DNA of 64,000 nucleotides, from NCBI GenBank assembly GCA_014529385.2, contig CM043968.1:27533013-27597012 (forward strand). The letters are read 5' to 3'. Numbering within the stretch: the stretch's first letter is position 1; every line of letters starts with the position of its first letter. Origin of the DNA: Adiantum capillus-veneris. Its lineage: Eukaryota > Streptophyta > Polypodiopsida > Polypodiales > Pteridaceae. Positions 34,052-44,686 of the stretch are shown one piece after another. A model generated the notes under the pieces. It made no database searches, was not told the origin of the DNA, and saw only the letters and a program-made list of their open reading frames with translations. A program made the translations under genes and the position numbers.

Positions 34052-35290
34052 TCATCGTGAAAGTGCATCGGCTACTTGATTGTGCTTACGAGCTATGTGA
34101 GCAATATGGAAATTAAATTGCAAAAGAAAATTTGCCCACCTCATTTGTTTGCCGGAAATCTTGGTTTGCGTCATGAAATACTTGAGACTTTGGTGGTCGG
34201 TTCGTAGGATAAATGGAGTCCCCAATAGGTAGTGCTTCCATATGTCTAGGGCATGTAGAACAGCTAAAAGCTCTTTCTCATAAATGCCCAAGGCTCGTTT
34301 ATCAATATTGAGCCTTCGGCTCTCATATGCTATGGCATGCCCTTCTTGAAGCAAAACTGCTCCAAGGCAATCACCACAAGCATCACATTGGACCTCAAAT
34401 GGCTTTGAGAGATCCGGAAGCACGACGACTGGTTGGGAAATAAGCTTCTCTTTGAGATTTTCAAAAGCATTTTGCTCCTTAGCAGTCCATACAAACTTAA
34501 TGTTCTTCTTAGTTAAGTCGTGTAGTGGTCCTGCTACTTGAGAGAATTTTGCTATGAAGCGTCTATAGTATGCACACATACCAACAAAACTTCTTAGCTC
34601 ATGTAGATTTCTTGCGTTAGGCCATGCTTTTATTACCTCTAACTTTGATGGATCCATTTGGATACCATCTTTAGAGATAATATGACCTAGGTATTGAATC
34701 TCTTGAAGGAAGAATTCGCTTTTCTTTTGGTTGAGATAAAGCTTGTTCTCCATCAATGCTTGAAAAATCACTTGGAGATGTTGCTTATGTTCCTCCAAAG
34801 ACTTGGAGTAGATGATGATATCATCAAAGAACACTCCAGTGAATTTGCGATATGGTCTAAAAATTTTCTCCATCAAACGATTGAACGTAGCTGGTGCATT
34901 AGTCAAGCCAAAAGGCATGACTAGATATTCATAAAGACTAAACGTTGTGCGAAATGCAGTCTTTAAGATATCTTCATCCACTATCCTTATTTGATGATAT
35001 CCACTCTTAAGGTCAATCCTACTGAAGTAGGTAGAGCCTTGTAGCTTATCAAACAGATCTTCTACCCGGGGTACGGGAAATCTGTTTTTGATAGTGATAT
35101 GGTTTAGTGCTCGATAGTCTACACACATACGGTATGCACCATCTTTCTTTTGCACTAAAAGGGCTGGAGAACAAAAGGAGGAGGAACTAGGCCTCACCAT
35201 CCCTTTGTCTACCAGCTCTTGTACTTGCCTCATGACCTCCTCTTGTTGAGCATGTGAGACTCGATAAGGAGGCTTGTTAGGTGGTGAGCT
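34052..35290 (-). pseudogene. Reverse transcriptase and RNase H of Y
   Basis: The open frame from 35233 (MRQVQELVDKGMVRPSSSSF) has no internal stop for 393 codons. Motifs are CVDYRALNHITIKNRFPVP, RIDLKSGYHQIR (catalytic Asp), MPFGLTNAPATFNRLM, GVFFDDIIIYS (catalytic Asp pair) and LGHIIS, then RNase H with FEVQCDACGDCLGAVL, YEKELLAVLHAL and LRTDHQSLKYF, ending HNQVADALSR. This part looks intact. True coding starts further upstream in the overlapping frame after the shift at about 35320. Confidence 0.95.
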
Positions 35291-37335
35291 TCCAGGAAGG
35301 AGCTCAATACGATGTCATAATCCCCTCGTTTTGGAGGTAAGTCCATAAGGATATCATCGATGAACACATCTTGGAATCCTTTTAGAAAATTAGAGAAGTC
35401 TAACTCTTCTTGATTCCCATTATTTACATTTGATGAAACATTAGTATCTTTTAGAGACTCTTTGACAAAAATCATGTACGAAGAAACTGATCTCTTCATT
35501 GACTTATCAAAAGCAAGAGGATTTACAAGTGGAATAGTGCGACCACGCTCACTAGCATCTATATACATGTTCTTTCCCCTGTAGGTGAAGTAGATTCTCC
35601 TTTCAGGGAACTTCATGTTGGCAGCCATGCGATCAAACCATGGTGCCCCTAGGATAACATCCTCATGTTGGAGAGGAGAGATGAAGAAGTCTTCTTTGTC
35701 GACATAGCTTTGGACATGAAGCCTCAACTTCTCAATCAAGGGAGTAACGGAGGCTTGTTGTCCCTTGAAAGCTGCATCAGCCACTACTATATGTCCCATC
35801 TCAAAAGCTTGAATGCCCAACTTGGTGGCCAAATCCATTGATATGAAGTTGAGAGTAGAGCCAGGTTCAAACAAGATGAAGGCATCATGCTCTCTTACCT
35901 TTCCCCAAGCATAGGAGAGTGATGATCCTTTGCAATGAGCATCCTCTTTTGGAGCTTCGATGGTGGAAGCCCTAGGAGTCTCATTGCGAGTATTCTTCTT
36001 GGGGCAAGAACGATAGCCATGTCCTTGCTCCCCACACTTGAAACACTTATGGTCCTTGCGAAAAGCTTCAAGCTCTTCAGGAGAGAGTTTTTTTTTACCT
36101 TTGTAAACTCCCTTCTCCTTGGACCGATTGTTGTTGTTGTTGTTGTTGGAAGTGACTTGGGAATTATTTTGAGCAATGGTTTTCCCCTTTGCATCATTTT
36201 TGTCTTTGTTTTCCATGGGCTTGACATTACGTCTAGCCCCTTGATGGAAATTGATGCGTGAAGCAACCATGGTGTGATGGATTACTTCGATAATAGTAGC
36301 AGGCCGTTGAGAGTTGATGTATTCGGCCATCTCTTCAAGTAATCCCGCACAGAATTGTTGTCTTTGCTCGGCAAAATCTATCTTTTGAAAGACAGAAGCC
36401 TTGAGATGTAAATCCCAAAACTTGTCTACATATTTGTGGATAGACTCATGGGAGAGGAGCTTCAAGTTGCGCCATTCGGTAAGCACTTTGTCCTTTGTAT
36501 CGCTTGCAAGGAATTGCTTCATGATGGAAACTCGTAGAGTTTTCCATGTCTTTGGGGCTTCACCATTTCCACGAAGGCTAGCCCACCATTGACGAGCTGA
36601 TTTTTGGAAGTGCATAGCTACATGGCGTAGCTTGGAGGAATTTGTGAAGCCCTTATCTCCAAAGGCCGCATCAAATTGCTGGATGAAGGCCAACACTTTG
36701 TCGGTAGCACCGAAGGTGCCATCGTACGTGAGAAAAGAGATACTCTTACCTCCCTCCTTGAACTTCTTTAGCTTTTGTGACCTTCGCCATGGAGGAAATG
36801 ATTTGTGATGTCCTCCCCTCTTGTATTCTCTAGGAGAATAGCCATAACTTTCGTCAGAAGAGGAGGAAGGTGAAGAAGAAGGACAAGAGGGTGACCTCTT
36901 CCTAGCCCTTTTCTTTCTTTGTTTCCTCTCTTGCCTTTCAGAGTGATGAGGAGAAGGACTATGTGTTGATCTTTTCCTCTTGGGAGGAGTAGGCGATTGT
37001 CTAGACCGCCGTCTTCGTGGAGCCACATATTCAGAGGAACTTAGACTTTCATTGCTTTCTTGCTCTTTGGATTCCTCCTCTCAAATGGGAGAGAGTCTTC
37101 TTTTGGGGGTCTCTTCAAGAGGCCTCCTAAGCTCTCTCTCCTCTTGGAGAGGAAGGGAAATTCCATAAGAACGAAGTTGTTGAGTAACTTCGGCTTGCAA
37201 AGCAGGGTTGCCCATAGCTTGCTGCAACCTAGTGACGAGAGAATTCACAAACATGGGAGCATCATCATTAGCACCTTCATGTGCAAAATCAAAGCTATCA
37301 ATGTTCATTCTACTCTCTTGATTATTGTCAGCCAT
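35230..37335 (-). pseudogene. Gag and protease of Y
   Basis: It starts at MADNNQESRMNIDSFDF (37335); a single in-frame stop at 37081-37083 separates it from a 598-codon open frame (37026-35230). The order is a very basic Arg/Ser/Pro-rich tail (RRRRSRQSPTPPKRKRS, a likely nuclear localisation signal), capsid domain (FLTYDGTFGATDKVLAFIQQ, WWASLRG, IHKYVDKFWDL), an Asn run, zinc knuckle CFKCGEQGHGYRSC at about 36030, and protease with FILFEPGSTLNFIS and VILGAPWFDRM. The catalytic Asp of D-P/S-G is Glu here. A 1-base shift near 35320 puts the RT in another frame. A second weak LTR-type promoter is not needed because all lies in one transcript. Confidence 0.92.
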
Positions 37336-37730
37336 GTTAACAAAATTTATGTATGTACTTAGTGTATGCTTTGGCAATTCAAAACCTTAGTTACCACTCC
37401 TCTTAACCTTTGAAAATCGGCTCTTAAGTATCTACACCCACGGCTCAAAGTGGTTAATTATAGAGAGTAGAGGAGTAGGTCTAACATAGCAGAGTTGCCA
37501 AGGGCTAGCTCCTTTCGGACTTCTTATGGCTCAATAATGGTAAAGTCGTAGGCAAGTCTATAAAGACTCCATTATTAAGTCCAAAGCTCCCGAGGTGTGC
37601 ACCATCCCCCACATAGTGGGCTCAACAAAACCGATAATAGATCCCAGTTCCACTTACCCTATTATAATTAACAACATCAACCATTATAGGCTACTTAAGG
37701 ACCTCTCTTCTTAAGCAAGAAAAGAGAAAC

Positions 37731-37748
37731 CAGATGCTCTGATACCAA
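37731..37748 (-). other. Primer binding site of Y
   Basis: On the minus strand TTGGTATCAGAGCATCTGG abuts the LTR. TGGTATCAGAGC is the initiator tRNA-Met complement. Confidence 0.93.
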
Positions 37749-39335
37749 TGTAATGGAATTGGCCTATTTAACTTGAGAGTAGCGGAAATTAATGAGAGTA
37801 CTTTTGAGAAATAACTTTGTGAGCATAACGGGTGAACATATTTGAAGATAGCAACATAATCATAGCAATTAGTTAACTTGGCATGAACAATAATTTTGCA
37901 AGAGAGAGAATTTAGAGAACATGACAACAATTGAGGACCGGATTTATGTGGAGGCGGTCCCCCCTCCAATAGGCATTTGTATTATGATTTCTCCCATTAA
38001 GAGAGACTTGTTACAATACAGTCTTTGTGTTCCTTGTGACCTAGGTGATGCAATGAAGATAGAAAGCTTCATGCATCACACACATAACATAAACTTGAAG
38101 AAAGCTTTAACTATCCCCGGCCTCAGTCCCAAGACCTCAAACACCTTCGAAGGTGGAGAGAGCTAGTAGGGAATGAGGGTAGGGAAGAGGAAGAAGAAAC
38201 ATTTCGTAGGAGAAAGAATTAGTTCCTCACTTATCATACTCTTGTTGCTAGCATACATAATAGCATAGTAATGAAGAAGAAGGAGATGGCAAGCTTAAGC
38301 ATTGAAGCATGGCTCTTGGTTGGATTTGCACTCCATAGCCAAGAGTGTTGGTGGTGGCTATCAACCTCTACTTGCTTGGAGAGGGAGCTCTTGCCCTTTG
38401 CATAGCACACAATGAGAGTGTTTGTGAGTGTGTGTGGGTGAGTATACCCCCTAAGCAACCCCCTAGCTTGCTTGGGTCAACCCCCCCTTGTAGCTCATGC
38501 TTGAAGCTCATTGGACCCCTCCAGCCCTAGCCAATCATGAGCAGGAGGCATTACAAGCAGTAGGGGTAGCCTTGAGACAAGTGTCCCCCTTTCCCCTTTG
38601 AGAGAGAGGTCTAGATAAATGCTAAATCAATTAATTAAATCTCCTAAATTACTATTGGACCCCTTGGGTGGCCAACCAATAGGTTTCAGGCATCTCATGA
38701 AGGTAACATAGTAAGGGGCTTGACATGTGTCCTTGTTGCCTCTTCAAGCTTGGGCCTTCCTTGTGTGTGTGAGTGCGTGTTCTCTCTCTAGCCCCTAGGA
38801 AAAGGGCTCGCCCCCCCTCTTGTAGGGATATTTTGACTTGTGGTGCTCAAGCACCTTAGTCATCAAGCATGACTAAGCACTTGGACTAGGGTGTATTCCC
38901 ACAAGCATCTCAGGCAAGCATGTCAAAGCACCTCGAGCACCTTAATCAAGTAGCAAGTCAAGCACCTCAAGCATGTAGCAGATCAAGCACCTCAAGCACC
39001 TTAATCAAGTACCTCAAGCATGACAAGCACCTCAAGCACGACAAGCACCTCGAGCTTGGGCAGGGTTCCCGCTTACCTAAGGTCAAAGGACTTTTACACA
39101 CATTATTGAAGGTCTTCAATGAAGCTAACCCTAAGGTCTTATGCTCCATTGGTTAGCCTTGCTCTTTGATAGACCATCTCTCATTTGGGCCCCTTTACCA
39201 TTGGCCCCATGTTGAGATAGATCTATAAGCACATATCTATATCTTAACACTTGTTCCCGTTTATTCTCCCACATTAAGTGATCAATTTAATATGAAAAAA
39301 TCATTTGGGTTGGTTAGATATTAGATTTTATGACA
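37749..39335 (-). repeat. 5' LTR of Y
   Basis: 1587 bp. It contains a minisatellite-like stretch of CAAGCACCT-type words (38840-39060) and a CT/GA-poor U3. It is nearly identical to 32108-33673. Confidence 0.95.
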
Positions 39336-39803
39336 TCTCTTTTTTGCTTTCAAGTAGTCATTAGCATCGTGGAAACATAAGCTACGCATAGGTACTCATA
39401 AACTTCAGTTTTGGGCACTTTCAAAATCCGGCGTTGTCTTCATATGCATTTTCCACAAATGGGTCTAGAGTGAGCGTTTTGAGTGTGGAGGTTTTGGGAC
39501 AGGTGTATCCTAGTGAGGGGATGGTGTTCATTAAGTTTCATATGATTCAAGTATGGCTTAGTGAGTTTCCTTCCGTTTGTGTGTGTGTGGTTTAGTGGTG
39601 TAGTTGAGAGCAGTGAGATTATGGGTTGTGGTTTAGTTAGACTTCCAGAGTGTTGTATGTGTGGGATGGTCTCAGCCTAACAAGATAAAGAAATTACCTC
39701 CGTGCACCTATCGTGTCACATGTGTCCTCAATTGACATTATGGTGATCTAGGTTGTATTTCATGCACTTTATAGGTGGGGTGATTTGCTCCCGCAACAGA
39801 ATG

Positions 39804-40500
39804 TCATGTATTGGCTTTTAGTGAGTGTGCAAGACACTATGATTGGGCATATACAGGATGCTCATACCCCTAAGGAGGCCTAGGATACTTTACTGGCATT
39901 GGATGTGACCATGAAAAAGGCAAGGAAACTGTAGTTGAAGACTAAGTTTAATACTGTGTAGAAGAAAAACATGTCCCCATCAATGACTATTCATTGAAGA
40001 TAAAGAACATATGTGTATCACTTGCATCGATTGGTGTTACAATCGATGATGATGTGACAAAGTAGAAGTTTATTTGCAAGGTTTGGGTCCATAATACAAA
40101 CAATTCAAAAATGGCATCCATCTTCGAGAGAACATTTCCTCATTCACAAATTTGGTGTCCTTCCTGGTTGTGGAAGAGAAGGAACTTGAGTAAGACTCCT
40201 CTACGTAGGGTGGAAACAATTATGAATAGGTCCTTTTCAACAACAAAGGAAGAGAAAGAGGACGTAGTATGGGTCGTGGACGAGGCCGAGGAAGAGGCCA
40301 CCACCAGGCATAATAGCAAAATAACAATCAAGGTCAGAACACAGGTGGGCAAGAAAGCTTTCGAGGCAAGGGCAGTCCAGGAGGTTGTGGAAATGCACAA
40401 TGCAGTAATGCAGGTCAACACAAAAATATAGTATGTTGGGGTCGTAGAAGACATGGTCACTTTGAACGTGAATGTCCAAACAAGAGGCAGTAAAACAATT
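39804..40500 (+). pseudogene. Gag of W, C-terminal part
   Basis: After the X insertion the frame resumes as VMYWLLVSVQDTMIGHIQDA then HTPKEA, and with stops and shifts NICVSLASIGVTIDDD, LVVEEKELE, a Gly/Arg-rich stretch and a CCHC-type knuckle at 40434-40475 (CWGRRRHGHFEREC), where the second Cys has become Arg. The 106-codon open frame at 40111 is a different frame over the same DNA. Confidence 0.85.
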
Positions 40501-40579
40501 ATGCAACCACCATCAAGAATGTAGATGAGCTTGAGAGGCTATTTGTGGTGCAACACATGTTGAATACTATGTTTGCAAA

Positions 40580-40960
40580 TGTGGCAAAATCCAATGATAA
40601 TGTCGCGTATGTGGATTCAGGTGTCATGGTGAGTAGTTCAAGGAAATGCAGACTTTAGAAAATCCTGGCTATGTAGAGACTGGGGATGATACTACACATC
40701 CCATTATTCATACAAGAAACGTGCCATTGTCTATGACAGATGGTGAAATGAAGTACTTGGATGATGTACTGCATGTATCCAACATTACAAAGAACCTGGT
40801 TTCTGTTGGGAAAATGGTTGAGTAGGGTTTGCATGTCAGGTTTAATTTGATGTTCTCTTTGTCGAAGAGCATAAGAAGAATGGAAGGCCCGTTATGCAAG
40901 AAAAGAAAGTGGGCAAAATGTTTACTTTGGATGTAAATGTGTCTGAGGTGAATGCCCAAT
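40580..40960 (+). pseudogene. Protease region of W
   Basis: Copia-type protease remains: VDSGVMVSS with the Asp at 40613, then DDVLHVSNITKNLVSVGKMV and GKMFTLDVNVSEVN. The sequence then leaves copia and becomes gypsy-like near 40961. Integrase, RT and RNase H of W are absent. Confidence 0.8.
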
Positions 40961-40974
40961 TGGAGGATAATTTA

Positions 40975-41118
40975 ACGATTCAAGGAGAAAGAGTGTGTGT
41001 TGAGCCTAAATCTACTAGCTCTCAAGCATCGGGGCGTCGGCCAATGACCCTAAAGCCTATTGCTAAGGAGCCAAAGATATCTGAGATGACTTTAGTAGAT
41101 CTCACCAAGGCCATCTAA
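40975..41118 (+). pseudogene. Gag-like piece at the start of V
   Basis: It reads STSSQASGRRPMTLKPIAKE followed by KISEMTLVDLTKAI, a phrase type found near the end of some gypsy Gag proteins. A stop follows, and a few codons later the RT motif PATFQRL begins. The gag-to-RT join suggests an internal deletion. Confidence 0.4.
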
Positions 41119-41937
41119 GAGAGTCTTAGAGACAATCCTGCTACCTTCCAAAGATTAATAAACACTGCTTTCAAAGAATATTTGAGGGAGTTTTGCGAAG
41201 CTTTCTTAGATGACCTTTGTGTTTATTCTTCTTGGAAAGAACATCTATCATGTTTACAAAAAGTGTTTGAGAAGTGCAAATTGTATCGCATCTCCTTACA
41301 CCCTTTCAAATGCCAATTTTGGGTTAAACATGGAGTCATTTTAGGGCATGTAGTGTCCAAAAATGGGATTTCCACAGATGAGGGAAAAATTAAAGCCATT
41401 GTCGAATTGCCACCACCTACAAACTATAAAGGAGTTCAAAGGTTCATGGATCATGTTGGTTATTACCGACGGTTTATTTTAAACTTTGCTGAGATAGTTC
41501 GTCCTTTGTACAAGCTTCTTATTGAGTTCCACTGGACCGCACAGTGTGACCATGCTTATGAGTCATTGAAAAAGACCTTGACTAGTGCTCCTATTCTAAG
41601 AGTACCCGATTGGAATGTAATTTTCCATGTGCATATTGATGCATCGAACTTTGTTATCGCGTGTGTTCTAGCTCAACCAGAAGAACATAAATTGGACTAC
41701 CCCATTAGCTTTGCAAGTTACCAATTGAATGATGTTGAGAGAAACTACACCACTATAAAGCGGGAAGGTTTAGCTATAATTTACACAGTGAAGAAATTTT
41801 GCTACTACCTTCTTGCCAACATGTTTGTTTTCTATGTGGATCATCAAGCCTTGTTGTATCTAGTAAATAAACCTTGTTCCCTGGGAAGAATTACAGGATG
41901 GTTGTTGATTCTTCTGAGTTTAATTTTACTACTCTAG
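41119..41937 (+). pseudogene. RT C-terminal half and RNase H of V
   Basis: NPATFQRLINTAF and AFLDDLCVYS (catalytic Asp pair) are followed by LGHVVSKNGI, VGYYRRFI, and RNase H FHVHIDASNFVIACVLAQPE, YTTIKREGLAIIYTVKKF and YVDHQALLYL. The first half of RT with motif A is missing. A frameshift at about 41870 moves the end of RNase H to the next frame (41874-42176). Confidence 0.88.
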
Positions 41938-43314
41938 TGAGACCTGGTAAAAGACATGTCATGGTGGATCATTTGTCTCACATACCCAATGGTGAAGCCC
42001 TTAATGTAGTCGAGGATGAATTGCCCGATACTTCCCTATTCCTAGTCGAGACCATGCCTGAATGGAGTGAGAAGATTATGAAATTTTTAGTCAACGATTT
42101 TCCACCCAAAGAGCTTCGTAAGGATATAGCTCAAAAACTGTTAAAAGAATGTGAACCTTATTCTCTCATTGCATGAACTCTCTACAAGCTAGGGAAGGAC
42201 GATATTCTTAGACGTTGTGCCCATGAGGATGAGTATTTATACATAATGCAAGAATCCCACATGGGTATAGCCGGGAGGACATTTCTCAGGGGAACTAACT
42301 GCTAGAAAGGTGTTGCAATCAGGCTATTGGTGTTCTAGCTTACTCAAGGATGAATCACTTTTTGCAAAAGGATGTGATGAATGCCAACATTACAAGATTA
42401 CACAACGATGCCCTTACATCCTGTTAAAGTGACTCAACCATTTGAAAAATGGGGTTTAGACTTTGTAGGCCCAATTAGTCCGGCATCTTGTAAGACTCAA
42501 TCTCGATATTTTATCGTTGCCACTGACTATGTGACAAAGTGGGCGGAAGTTAGGGCGACACGTAAGGCTGATGCAAGGTTAACTGCCAAGTTTCTCTTTG
42601 AGAATATTATTACAATATTTGGTTGTCCCTTTGAAATTGTGAATGACAATGGTACTGGAGTGATAAAGAACTCACAAAAAACTTCATGATAGCTCACCAT
42701 AAGTCCACGTCTTATTACCCACAAGAAAATGCCAAGCTGCGAACACTAACAAGACCTTAATTTCTATCTTGACCAAAGAATTCGAAGCTCATCGCACAGA
42801 TTGGGATTTAAAGCTCACATCAGCTCTATGGGCTTACCGTACTTTTTACAAAGTTTCTATTAATTATACACCATTCAAAATGGTATATGGCCAAGAAGCA
42901 GTTATGCCATGGGAGTTTGTATTTCGTAGTCTGCACATAGCTTCACAAGAAGGTTGGGCTGGTAACCCTTTAGTTCAGTGCTTATATATCCTTGAGAGAT
43001 TAGATGAAGAAAGACAATTGGCTGTGCAAAATGCACTTGTGGATAAAGATAAGAGGAAGAAATGATTTGACCGTCATCTAAAGAACAAAAATATCGATGT
43101 TGGTGATAAAGTCCTTATGTATAGAGTGCAAAACGAGAAGAAAAAGTTGAAATATGCGGTAAAAGGACCATACAGAGTATGTGAAATCACCCTACAAGGT
43201 ACCATTTGTGTGGATACTCTTGATGGAGTTGAAACCGTTGGATTCCTCAATAGGAGAAAATTTAAAAGATACTATGATCCTTTAAGCCAAGAGGAGCTAC
43301 GTGCCATCCATTAA
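41874..43314 (+). pseudogene. Integrase of V
   Basis: The RNase H end (HVMVDHLSHIPNGE) runs into the zinc-binding part (GHFSGELTARKVLQ ... GCDECQHY, shifted at about 42280). The core has FEKWGLDFVGPISPASC and FEIVNDNGTG with the two Asp, but the Glu segment near 42735 reads QAANTNKT, where relatives have QAEATN, so the Glu seems lost. The C-terminus reads VGDKVLMYRVQNEKKKLKYA and GPYRVCEI, without a chromodomain. There are frameshifts at 42689 and a stop at 43063. Confidence 0.85.
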
Positions 43315-43439
43315 AAAAAAGGCAGCCAAGGCACAAACATAATTGAAGAAGATACAAGCTCAAGCTGAGGCTAAGGAGTGACAACAATGCATAAGACGCC
43401 AACGAGAGGCCAACCTTGGCGTTACACATGCATTCCACA

Positions 43440-43907
43440 TTGAAATAGAGGATGGTTGGTTGGACTCTAACACACCTCTAAGATACCCTATTGAACTAAA
43501 TAGCACCTATGGGAAAGTGCTTTATAACTCCTTGTTAGACACGGGGTGCAAAATATAACCTGTTTTCATACGGAGTGTGGTGTGAGTTGGGAAAGCCATC
43601 CCTATCTAAGAGTAGTATCCAAGTCCAGGGTGTCAAAAAGAAAAAAACTATGATTTTTGGTATTTGGCACACTTCTGTCAGTTATGACAATGGGATTGTA
43701 GCTCAATACTTTTGGGTCATGCCTATTGGAACTATGGAAGGTCATATAAACCTAGGACGCACGTGGATGATAGCGACCAAATGCACTACTGATTGCAGGA
43801 CAGGGATTTTCACAACGCAAAAACAACCTCTTAGCCCTGTCACTCAAGCCATAGTCCCTACGATATTACCTTTTGAGGAAATAAAACAAAAAACAATGCA
43901 TGTCTAG
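43440..43907 (+). pseudogene. Retropepsin-like domain downstream of integrase in V
   Basis: The frame reads YNSLLDTGCKI with D-T-G at 43538-43546, then after a 1-base shift NLFSYGVWCELGKPSLSKSS, and about 65 residues later INLGRTWMIATKC, matching the DTG and ILGR-W motifs of Ty3/gypsy proteases at the usual spacing. It lies about 200 bp after the integrase stop and before the polypurine tract and LTR of the same element. Proteases normally precede RT. It may be a relocated protease, a remnant of another element, or a separate 3' ORF. Confidence 0.65.
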
Positions 43908-44686
43908 GAGGTTGAACCATATGTCCCTATAGCCCAACTCTCTAGAGCTTCAACTTCTGTAGTTGAAACAAAGCTTGAGACACATAAGACGCATCCTAAT
44001 ATAGCAAAGAAAACATACAAGTGGGTCCCTAAAGCTTCTTTAGCGACCATGGCTGATGCTAAAAAACAAGGGCCTTTTAAGAAATGCCCCTCTTGCTCTC
44101 AAAAATCAAGAAAATGTTTTGTTGGATTTCTAAACAACTATTGGAAGCCCAAGGCTACTATCAAGGAAATGATCAAATCTAGGTACCAAAATGTAAATTT
44201 TGTTTTTACCTCTCACGTGACCCATGTGAGTCAAATCCTATGACGACAAGGCCGATGGAAGATCGTGGGAAAGGAAAAATCACAGAACACTATACACCGA
44301 ATCCGGAGCTAGTATGGGTTCCCAAGCGAGAAAGGCTTGTTTCGCTCAGCTCAATCATAGAGGAAACGAATGAAGCTTCTTGTTCTTCATGTAGTTCATA
44401 TACGGAAATTGAAGCTTCGACACAACCTCCACCTACCATTGCACATATCCATACAAACAAGAAATGGTTTTCACCTCCCGTTTTAAGTTCACCACCTACA
44501 ACAATGTTGCAAATAAAATCATGGGAGAGTACCTTACCACCCTTGCAACTAGATGAAATGCCTAGAGCGGTCAAAAACTATTGTTCAAAGTCTTCACCCA
44601 AGACAACTTGGAACAATTGGTTTCAAAAGGTGACGCATCATTCCAAAAGGTATGATCTACCCAAGGAAGGGGGGAGTGTTTATTGA
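43908..44686 (+). pseudogene. Further 3' coding region of V, function unknown
   Basis: Two open stretches, 44049-44243 and 44240-44686, follow the protease-like domain. They contain a Cys-rich phrase KKCPSCSQKSRKC, the repeated words YKWVPK and LVWVPKRERL, and a Ser/Pro/Thr-rich tail with SCSSCSSYTE. I recognise no domain. The last codons run through the polypurine tract into the LTR, as 3' ORFs of some gypsy elements do. Confidence 0.45.
44661..44676 (+). other. Polypurine tract of V
   Basis: AAGGAAGGGGGGAG lies directly before the TGTTTATTGACATTC start of the LTR. Confidence 0.75.

Larger units (their letters stand above)
32108..39335 (-). mobile_element. Ty3/gypsy chromovirus-type element Y (young, internally deleted)
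   Basis: The insert is 7228 bp with TG...CA ends and a perfect target duplication TCTCT (32103-32107 and 39336-39340). On the minus strand the order is 5' LTR 39335-37749, primer binding site, gag, protease, RT, RNase H, integrase zinc finger and 3' LTR 33673-32108. Comparing the two LTRs by eye I count roughly 15 differences in about 1566 bp with no indels, so it is the youngest insertion here. About 1.5 kb (integrase core, chromodomain, polypurine tract and 21 bp of the 3' LTR) is deleted at 33673/33674 compared with T. Confidence 0.95.
31614..39798 (+). repeat. 3' LTR of X, split by insertion of Y
   Basis: The first part is 31614-32107 and the second 39341-39798. Together they give about 952 bp, against 948 in the 5' LTR. 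The join falls in the phrase AACGATGTCT-TTTTTGCTT, which is uninterrupted in the 5' LTR at about 21200. It ends CCGCAACA. Confidence 0.92.

Noticed and set aside
34694-34924. Plus-strand open frame opposite the Y reverse transcriptase (also 49149-49379 opposite T)
   Set aside because: Antisense shadow of conserved RT codons.
40111-40431. Open frame of 106 codons in the W gag
   Set aside because: Wrong frame over the Gly/Arg-rich part of the copia Gag; the gag motifs are in other frames.
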